A stretch of 27,720 nucleotides of DNA, taken from contig DAINOJ010000023.1 of assembly GCA_036744005.1 (NCBI GenBank), forward strand, positions 1 through 27,720. The letters run 5' to 3'. The notes under the pieces were generated by a model. That model had not been told where the DNA came from. It was given only the letters and a program-made list of their open reading frames with translations, and searched no databases. Below, piece by piece: positions 23,024-27,720 of this stretch (position 1 is the first letter of the stretch; the number at the start of each line of letters is the position of its first letter). The position numbers were made by a program, and so were the translations under genes. Source of the stretch: CALCNS01 sp937897315. GTDB taxonomy: Bacteria > Bacillota > JAAYKD01.

Positions 23024-23578
23024 TTATTGATGATTCCCATTCTTCGTATTTACATAAAAGTTCTCAGGGTATTTGTCGCCCGGCTTCACATTGGCCTGAT
23101 ACTCCACCTCAATATCGAGTAATTCGGTGACGAAGGCACACATGACTCCCTTCACTCGAGTGCCTTCTTCCAGGTGCCCTCCAAATGTAGCGGTATCCCA
23201 TGCCCCTCCCGATACAAAATGCATGGCGACAAAGGTTTCCTCTGTGCCATCTTTTTTCGGGCGTTGGCTAATCATGCCACTCAAGGAGCATAGCATGCTT
23301 AGGTTTGCGTTGACGGCAGTGATTTCCATATGCCAATCCTCGGGATCCTGCGGGTTTGGCACCCATTTGTCATAGTGAGTGGGTTGAAATGCGCCCATAA
23401 AGCTGGCATGCACTTTTCCAAAGCGAATGTTGTTGTCTACGGCGAATTCACGTATCGCTAAAACCGGGTCCGCCCCTGTGGTTAAACGAAGTATAAATTC
23501 TCTACCACGTTTGGCCTCACAAAAGTGATATTCGTTGGGTTTTTGAGCAGGCAGTTCCCATTGGTGTTGTTCTTTCAT
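23024..23578 (-). CDS. PPC-domain (DUF296) protein
   Basis: The 184-residue protein starts at ATG 23578 after AAGGAGATGATGCA on the minus strand; the longer frame to 23602 overlaps that ribosome binding site. It matches the PPC (plants and prokaryotes conserved) fold: REFILRLTTGADPVLAIREF, then a helix, then NNIRFGKVHASFMGAFQPTH, and further on SLSGMIS and GGHLEEGTRVKG. In plants the domain accompanies AT-hooks in DNA-binding proteins; bacterial single-domain members are usually trimeric, and their role is poorly known. No AT-hook or other DNA-binding motif is seen. The protein is somewhat longer than the core domain, with an extra acidic loop (HYDKWVPNPQDPEDWHM). Confidence 0.8.
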   Translation of the reverse strand: MKEQHQWELPAQKPNEYHFCEAKRGREFILRLTTGADPVLAIREFAVDNNIRFGKVHASFMGAFQPTHYDKWVPNPQDPEDWHMEITAVNANLSMLCSLSGMISQRPKKDGTEETFVAMHFVSGGAWDTATFGGHLEEGTRVKGVMCAFVTELLDIEVEYQANVKPGDKYPENFYVNTKNGNHQ

Positions 23579-23650
23579 TGCATCATCTCCTTCACCAAGC
23601 AATTCTATAAAATACTTAAGAATCCTTCAAGGCATCAAACGATTAATAAG

Positions 23651-23705
23651 ATTTACCACTTAGGGTAAGCGTTTTGTTGCGAAACGCGAGACGTCCCCTA
23701 TCTGG
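23651..23705 (+). repeat. L-family repeat, best full-length copy
   Basis: ATTTACCACTTAGGG, identical to the first 15 bases of a family A arm, leads into TAAGCGTTTTGTTGCGAAAC, then GCGAGACGTCCCCTATCTGG. It looks like a family A palindrome whose centre has been replaced by the L core. The outer TAGGG/CCCTA and inner GCGTTT/AAACGC can both pair. A separate complete A palindrome follows six bases later. Confidence 0.8.
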
Positions 23706-23710
23706 CGAAT

Positions 23711-23747
23711 ACTTACCACTTAGGGGACAGTCCCCTAAGTGGTAAAT
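23711..23747. repeat. Palindromic repeat, family A
   Basis: ACTTACCACTTAGGGGAC (23711-23728), central A (23729) and complement ending GTGGTAAAT (23747), with one mismatch. Together with the L copy it fills most of the 219-base gap between the divergent PPC-domain and beta-propeller genes, where promoters for both are expected. Confidence 0.9.
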
Positions 23748-23797
23748 GGAACATTTCGGATTGAGGGTGCGTCATATAGGGTAAGGAGTTGATTTTT

Positions 23798-26068
23798 ATG
23801 AAGAAGTTTAGCCTCATGGTTATCCTGTTAACACTGGCTCTTACTTTTAATATGTTTTCAGGTGCGGTGACCGTCCAAGACGAACCCTCAACCCATCTTT
23901 TTTTTCACACCGGTAGCCCGCTTCTTTTGCAAGGCGAGACCATCACCTCGCTAGACCCCGCCAACCCCGATGTGGCTGCGACAGTCATCGAGGGGCGCAC
24001 CGTGCTTCCGTTACGTGCTTTCGCCGAACATTTCGGTGCCAACGTGTCGTATGACGCCGCCACCCGTGTGGCCATTGTCGAGCATAACGGCTCGCGGTAT
24101 TTGTTCCCCATTGACGAACAACACTACACGGCAGAAGCCAATGGCACATCGAAGACCATCCCCATGGACACCAGTTCCACCATTTTAAATAGCCGCACCA
24201 TGGTTCCCTTACGCGTTCTGGCAGAGAATGTCTTCCAGAAAAAAGTATCCTACTATAATCGGGTGATCGCCGTGGGCGATTCTCACATCGACTTGGCTTC
24301 CCACGGTGCAATCATGTTAGCCGTGCAAAGCAAAATCGGTGTAGCCCTCAAGGCGCAGAGTTTTGAGGAAGTCAAAACCTCGGTCACAGGTTCGTACAAC
24401 TATTTCTACTTCCGCAATGATATGGTCAAAACAGATAGCATGCCTACCCCGACTCCTGCACCATCCCAGTCCCCCACAGAGTCGACCGGTTCAACGAACA
24501 ACTCGGGCGATTACTCTACTACCAATACGCAGGTAGAAGGCATTGATGAAGCCGATTTGGTGAAAACCGATGGCCAATACATCTACATCGTAGCACAAAA
24601 TGCCATCCGCATTGTAGAAGCAAATGCTGGCGCACTTTCGGAAATAACCTCTTTGCACCTCGATGAAAAGAAAAATGTTCAGGAGATCTTTATCGACGGC
24701 GACCGTTTAGTGGTCATCGGCACCCGAAACGAATACAGCTATAACCCAGATGGCCCCATGCGCGTTGGTGCAGCTATGGAAGAAAAAATGAGGATGCCAC
24801 CGCTGTACAACCCGAAAAATTATACTTTTGTCGATGTCTACGATATTTCAACCCCTCAAAATCCGTTACTATTGAAGAGTCATGAGATCGAAGGATATTA
24901 CAACACCAGTAGAAAGAATGGCGATATTGTTTACTTAGTGGCGAACAACAACATCTACGGCGACATCTATTTGCCCATGGTTCGCGATACAGCCACGGGT
25001 TATACGTTAAAAGAAGTCGAGTTAAGCGATGTTATGGTTATGCCGCGGTTCCCTTCACAGGGCTTCGTCAGCGTTTCGGCAGTCGATATTCGCAGCAATG
25101 ACAAAGCTGAAGTTGAACTTATTGCCGCTTCGGGCGCTGTAACCTACATGAATGATCATGCCCTTTACATTGGCGCTTCCGATTACAACGGAAACACTAA
25201 TATTACCAAATTCTCAGTTCAAGGTTTAAAAGTTGGTTATGCAGGTTCCGGAGAAGTACCGGGTTACTTGGTCAACCAGTTCGCCATGGACGAGTTCGAG
25301 AATCATTTGCGTGTGGCTACCACCCAATGGGGAGCCGATAATAGCTTGTATGTGCTCGATTCCTCGATGAATGTTTCGGGTTCGGTGACCGGCTTAGCGA
25401 AGGGCGAAACCATTTACTCCGTGCGGTTTATGGGAAATAAGGGTTACATCGTTACCTTCCGAACCATTGATCCATTGTTTGTCTTCGATTTATCCGACCC
25501 CACCAACCCAGTCGTGACCGGCGAGTTAAAAATACCGGGCTTCAGCAATTATTTGCACCCGGTGAGTGACACTCATCTCCTTGGTATCGGCATGGATGTG
25601 GTCGATATTTACCAGAAAGACTCCACTGGCAAAGAAGTCGTGATTGGACAAAAACAGGGCGGCATTAAAATCTCTTTGTTCGATGTATCCGATATGGGTA
25701 AACCGAAGGAAGTCTCCCAGTATATTTTAGGGAATTCAGGTAGCTATGCCGAAGCGTTGAGTAACCACAAAGCGATTATGTTCGACGACGCCAACAGCAA
25801 TTTTGGCTTTGATGCTTGGCTGACCAGCGACCCCGTTTCGTATGTTTCACAGCAGGGAGTAGCCATTTTGAGCTACGCCAATCATGAGATCACCTTAAAG
25901 AGCATTCTGGTATCCAAACAACCCGAGATTTACGGAAGCGATGTTCCCAGTTTTAGCCGAGTGATTTATATCGGCGATGTGCTGTATTACATCCAAGGTA
26001 GTAAGATAACCTCTTACGATTACAACAACTTTAAAGAAATCGAGTCGCTTCTACTTCTACCTCAATAA
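23798..26068 (+). CDS. Exported beta-propeller protein with copper-amine-oxidase-N-like stalk domain
   Basis: The 756-residue protein starts at ATG 23798 behind GTAAGGAG; a TTG at 23789 is in frame but less likely. A signal peptide (KKFSLMVILLTLALTFNMFSG) is followed by a stalk domain at about 40-160 with the paired motifs RTVLPLRAFAEHFGANV and RTMVPLRVLAENVF. A helical stretch, a Pro/Thr/Ser linker (about 214-235), and a large C-terminal beta-propeller of the Beta_propel type follow, opening with TNTQVEGIDEADLVKTDG, its signature. Blades repeat the V-D-V-Y-D-I-S-x-P-x-N-P pattern (FVDVYDISTPQNP, FVFDLSDPTNP). Such proteins are secreted or wall-associated and of unknown function. No lipobox or sortase signal is seen. 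Its stop codon is eight bases before a palindromic terminator. Confidence 0.88.
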   Translation: MKKFSLMVILLTLALTFNMFSGAVTVQDEPSTHLFFHTGSPLLLQGETITSLDPANPDVAATVIEGRTVLPLRAFAEHFGANVSYDAATRVAIVEHNGSRYLFPIDEQHYTAEANGTSKTIPMDTSSTILNSRTMVPLRVLAENVFQKKVSYYNRVIAVGDSHIDLASHGAIMLAVQSKIGVALKAQSFEEVKTSVTGSYNYFYFRNDMVKTDSMPTPTPAPSQSPTESTGSTNNSGDYSTTNTQVEGIDEADLVKTDGQYIYIVAQNAIRIVEANAGALSEITSLHLDEKKNVQEIFIDGDRLVVIGTRNEYSYNPDGPMRVGAAMEEKMRMPPLYNPKNYTFVDVYDISTPQNPLLLKSHEIEGYYNTSRKNGDIVYLVANNNIYGDIYLPMVRDTATGYTLKEVELSDVMVMPRFPSQGFVSVSAVDIRSNDKAEVELIAASGAVTYMNDHALYIGASDYNGNTNITKFSVQGLKVGYAGSGEVPGYLVNQFAMDEFENHLRVATTQWGADNSLYVLDSSMNVSGSVTGLAKGETIYSVRFMGNKGYIVTFRTIDPLFVFDLSDPTNPVVTGELKIPGFSNYLHPVSDTHLLGIGMDVVDIYQKDSTGKEVVIGQKQGGIKISLFDVSDMGKPKEVSQYILGNSGSYAEALSNHKAIMFDDANSNFGFDAWLTSDPVSYVSQQGVAILSYANHEITLKSILVSKQPEIYGSDVPSFSRVIYIGDVLYYIQGSKITSYDYNNFKEIESLLLLPQ

Positions 26069-26075
26069 CCAGATA

Positions 26076-26116
26076 AAAAATTTCCCAATGGGGTCTGACC
26101 CCATTGGGAAATTTTT
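26076..26116. terminator. Perfect C-type palindrome acting as a bidirectional terminator
   Basis: AAAAATTTCCCAATGGGGTC (26076-26095), central T (26096) and its exact complement ending in TTTTT (26097-26116). The outer A-run and T-run provide a U-tract in both directions, and it lies exactly between convergent stop codons. It belongs to the same C repeat type as 3235-3267. The stop codon of the minus-strand gene overlaps its right end. Confidence 0.88.
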
Positions 26117-26663
26117 ATGTGTGTGTGCTGTTATCGGCAACGGCTTTTTGGTCGGTCGCGGCTTCTTGCCTATCTTTTTCTAACTTCTTCATTTGCAAAT
26201 ACAGGTCGTTGTAGTCGTAATCTAGATTCGAGCTCAATGAAAAGAATTGTTGAATTAAGTAGTTGTTGTGATGGGTGCGAATACTAAACAAACTAAAGAT
26301 AAGAACCGGTGCCACAAAAATCTCGGCGGGCACTTGCATGGTTTCTGTTCCAAAGAAGTAAACAGCCAAACTGAGCACAGTGAGTGTGATAAGACCTACG
26401 AAACCAAAGCTAGAATAAGGGTTGTCTAAGGGCACTTCGTTTCGCCATTTGCGGTTCGGGTCGTTGACATACTGAAATTTGGGTTTCGAGTAAAAGATGA
26501 GGGGGATCACCGGCCAAATACCGTAAAGGATGAGATTGAGGAAACGCAAGAGCCAATTGGGCCAATTCGCCGTAGAAATCACCTGATTCGCTTGCGCAAA
26601 ATAGAAGAAGGTGGGGAACCCAATCCAAAGGGCTATAAACAAAACATTCTTCGCTTTGTTCAT
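26115..26663 (-). CDS. Four-helix membrane protein of unknown function
   Basis: The 182-residue protein starts at ATG 26663, seven bases after GGAGGAG on the minus strand. Hydrophobic segments lie at about residues 6-24, 37-58, 87-107 and 112-128. A loop rich in Lys/Arg/Pro (SKPKFQYVNDPNRKWRNEVP) and a charged, probably coiled C-terminal tail (DLYLQMKKLEKDRQEAA) face the cytoplasm by the positive-inside rule. No known family is recognised. It lies 15 bases downstream of the LuxR-type regulator gene, in one operon, so the regulator may act with or on it. Confidence 0.7.
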   Translation of the reverse strand: MNKAKNVLFIALWIGFPTFFYFAQANQVISTANWPNWLLRFLNLILYGIWPVIPLIFYSKPKFQYVNDPNRKWRNEVPLDNPYSSFGFVGLITLTVLSLAVYFFGTETMQVPAEIFVAPVLIFSLFSIRTHHNNYLIQQFFSLSSNLDYDYNDLYLQMKKLEKDRQEAATDQKAVADNSTHT

Positions 26664-26678
26664 GATGTATCTCCTCCA

Positions 26679-27359
26679 TTAGCTATTTGCCGTATGGGCA
26701 ACTAGGTGATTCTGTAAGGCAAAGACGGCGATTTGCGTACGGTCCCTAAGGCGTGTGGAACTTAAGATCTTAGATATCCTGTTTTTTATAGAACCCTCCG
26801 AATAATTGAGAAGCATAGCGATTTGCTTATTGCTTTTCCCTTCGACGACCAAACGAATGATTTGCTGGTCGATTTCGTCCATATTGTAATAAGCACATAG
26901 AATTTCTGGATTTGCTGCTTGCTCGTTGATTTTGGTTTGAGCTTGATGAAGAAGATGATTCATTTTCGTGGTCATTTTCTCGTGCATGACGCATAACCCT
27001 TCGTGCACAGCCAAGATGGTTTGCCGCAATTGAGGTAGGGAAGAAGTGGCTGGCAAATAACCTTGTACGTGATAATGCAGCGCATCTACCATGAGGTTGG
27101 AATGCACATCATCAAAAAGCAAGATGACTCTTGTTTCTGGGCTTGTTTTATAGAGCGACTGTAAAAACAAAAAACCTTGCGCCTCAAGCATATTTGAACT
27201 TAACAAAACGATATGAGGATGATGGATATAGCAATGTTTGATGAGATTTTCAGGAAACGATGTGGTTGCGAGAATGTTAAATTCGATTTCTGTATCGAGC
27301 ATGTCCTTTAAAGAATCTCGCTGAGAGCGTTTTTCCTCAGCAATAACAAGGTTAATCAA
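26679..27359 (-). CDS. LuxR/NarL-type transcription regulator with degenerate receiver domain
   Basis: The 226-residue protein most likely starts at TTG 27359, six bases after GGGAGGG on the minus strand; this gives MINLVIAEEKRSQRD, the usual receiver opening. The frame extends to 27416 but without a ribosome binding site. Residues 1-120 keep the receiver fold, but the phospho-acceptor position is Ser (S54 in HIVLLSSNM), the Thr/Ser switch is F82 (VILLFDD) and the conserved Lys is A104 (GYLPATS). Only the acidic pair E8/E9 remains. A linker helix (123-150) leads to a LuxR helix-turn-helix at about 159-221 (IIRLVVEGKSNKQIAMLLNY, then SEGSIKNRISKIL). It should bind DNA without classical phosphorylation. 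No histidine kinase gene is adjacent; a membrane protein gene is next in the operon. Confidence 0.85.
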   Translation of the reverse strand: MINLVIAEEKRSQRDSLKDMLDTEIEFNILATTSFPENLIKHCYIHHPHIVLLSSNMLEAQGFLFLQSLYKTSPETRVILLFDDVHSNLMVDALHYHVQGYLPATSSLPQLRQTILAVHEGLCVMHEKMTTKMNHLLHQAQTKINEQAANPEILCAYYNMDEIDQQIIRLVVEGKSNKQIAMLLNYSEGSIKNRISKILSSTRLRDRTQIAVFALQNHLVAHTANS

Positions 27360-27475
27360 GTGATTCCCTCCCGTTTCACAGTTTAACTGGATATATATAT
27401 AATATATACGTAACATCTCCGAAAATTTTTGGGGTCGGGAGAAAAAATTTTTTAATCAGTAAGACTTGTTCTTAG

Positions 27476-27527
27476 TTGCATAAAGAGAGTTCGACGAACT
27501 TTATTGAACTCCTTCTTAATGATGCAA
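27476..27527. other. Imperfect nested inverted repeat in a non-coding stretch
   Basis: TTGCAT (27476-27481) with ATGCAA (27522-27527) and GAGTTC (27487-27492) with GAACTC (27506-27511) are nested, with AAGA/TTCTT pairing between them and a second small hairpin, AGTTCGACGAACT, inside. It lies in AT-rich DNA upstream of the regulator gene. Apart from this and the A/L repeat I see nothing coding in 27360-27720. Confidence 0.4.
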
Positions 27528-27573
27528 AATAAAATAAATACATTATAAATGTTATTTTTTGGTAAATATCATC

Positions 27574-27644
27574 ATTTACCACTTAGGGGACAGTCCCCTA
27601 AGTGGTAAATTTTCGCAACATAACGCGTACTCTACCTTGTAAAA
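27574..27644 (-). repeat. Composite repeat: family A palindrome plus L left half, inverted
   Basis: A perfect 37-bp family A palindrome (27574-27610, central A 27592) is joined on its right to the reverse complement of the L left half (27611-27644). Read on the minus strand it goes TTTTACAAGGTAGAGTACGC, then GTTATGTTGCGAAA, then the A arm. This is the same order and nearly the same junction as at 5698-5766, which lacks the CG after TTGTTG. Confidence 0.85.
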
Positions 27645-27648
27645 CAAA

Positions 27649-27670
27649 GAAGCGGTCATTTGACCGCTTC
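27649..27670 (-). terminator. Hairpin, likely terminator of a minus-strand gene beyond the window
   Basis: GAAGCGGTCA (27649-27658) pairs perfectly with TGACCGCTTC (27661-27670) across TT. On the minus strand it is followed by TTTGTTTT, giving a U-rich tail. On the plus strand no T-run follows. Confidence 0.65.
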
Positions 27671-27680
27671 AGACTGTCAA

Positions 27681-27716
27681 AAAAGTCCAGGTGAACGCGA
27701 GTTCAGCTGGGCTTTT
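27681..27716. terminator. Terminator-like stem-loop, possibly bidirectional
   Basis: AAAAGTCCAGGTGAAC (27681-27696) pairs with GTTCAGCTGGGCTTTT (27701-27716) around the tetraloop GCGA with two mismatches. A-run and T-run flanks allow termination either way. With the 27649 hairpin it makes a tandem pair ending a gene to the right of the window. Confidence 0.65.
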
Positions 27717-27720
27717 AGTA

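Noticed and set aside
27476..27527. Known riboswitch or T-box leader
   Set aside because: The nested inverted repeats lack any aptamer or T-box sequence that I recognise, and the downstream gene is not a typical target.
2170..27610. CRISPR array made of the repeated palindromes
   Set aside because: The copies are hundreds to thousands of bases apart, lie in unrelated gaps, and have no regular spacers; no cas gene is present.

Overview
The window looks like chromosome of an anaerobic, low-to-mid-GC Bacillota bacterium, probably Clostridia-like. The reasons are strong AGGAGG-type ribosome binding sites, frequent TTG/GTG starts, ferredoxin-dependent 2-oxoacid oxidation (KorAB), lipoprotein signal peptides, and two exported proteins with the 'copper amine oxidase N-terminal' stalk domain common in Clostridia and Paenibacillus. 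Placement below phylum is inference. I see no rRNA, tRNA, CRISPR array, phage module or intact insertion sequence.

Layout. 1-4154: an exported GH8 glycoside hydrolase with a one-base frameshift, a carboxypeptidase-regulatory-like protein, a decayed DUF1232 gene, a YbaK/EbsC-type tRNA-editing protein and a small membrane protein. 4177-5642: a GNAT acetyltransferase and a chloramphenicol-phosphotransferase-like kinase. 5801-15354: the metabolic core, made of an M20 amidohydrolase, korA-korB (ATGA overlap) and a five-gene dipeptide/oligopeptide ABC transporter behind its own promoter. Together these fit uptake and oxidative fermentation of peptides and amino acids: import, deacylation or dipeptide cleavage, then CoA-dependent oxidation of 2-oxoacids onto ferredoxin. 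15429-21041: small membrane proteins, an AT-rich pRiA4b-ORF3-domain gene paired with an alpha/alpha-toroid protein, a lipoprotein, another GNAT and an aminoglycoside-nucleotidyltransferase-like protein. 21083-27359: a hotdog thioesterase, a DUF5050-like lipoprotein whose start codon is out of frame by one base in an A-tract, a PPC/DUF296 protein, a large exported beta-propeller protein, and a two-gene minus-strand operon of a LuxR-type regulator with a degenerate receiver and a membrane protein.

The most unusual feature is a dense set of dispersed intergenic repeats. Family A is a near-perfect 37-bp palindrome with arm ATTTACCACTTAGGGGAC around a single central A/T. Variants share the plan but have other arms: A-prime (TTTTAAAGGGTTAGGGAC type) and C (ATTTCCCAATGGGGTC type). 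A second family, here called L, has the core GCGTTTTGTTGCGAAACGC and occurs alone, joined to A at the same junction twice in opposite orientations, and once ending a coding sequence. Most A/A-prime/C copies sit just 3' of stop codons. No transposase that could mobilise them is in the window. Their mechanism is open: a REP/RAYT-like origin is inference.

Three genes show damage or possible switching: the GH8 frameshift, the DUF1232 relic and the A6-tract lipoprotein start. Sequencing error cannot be excluded for the two single-base events.
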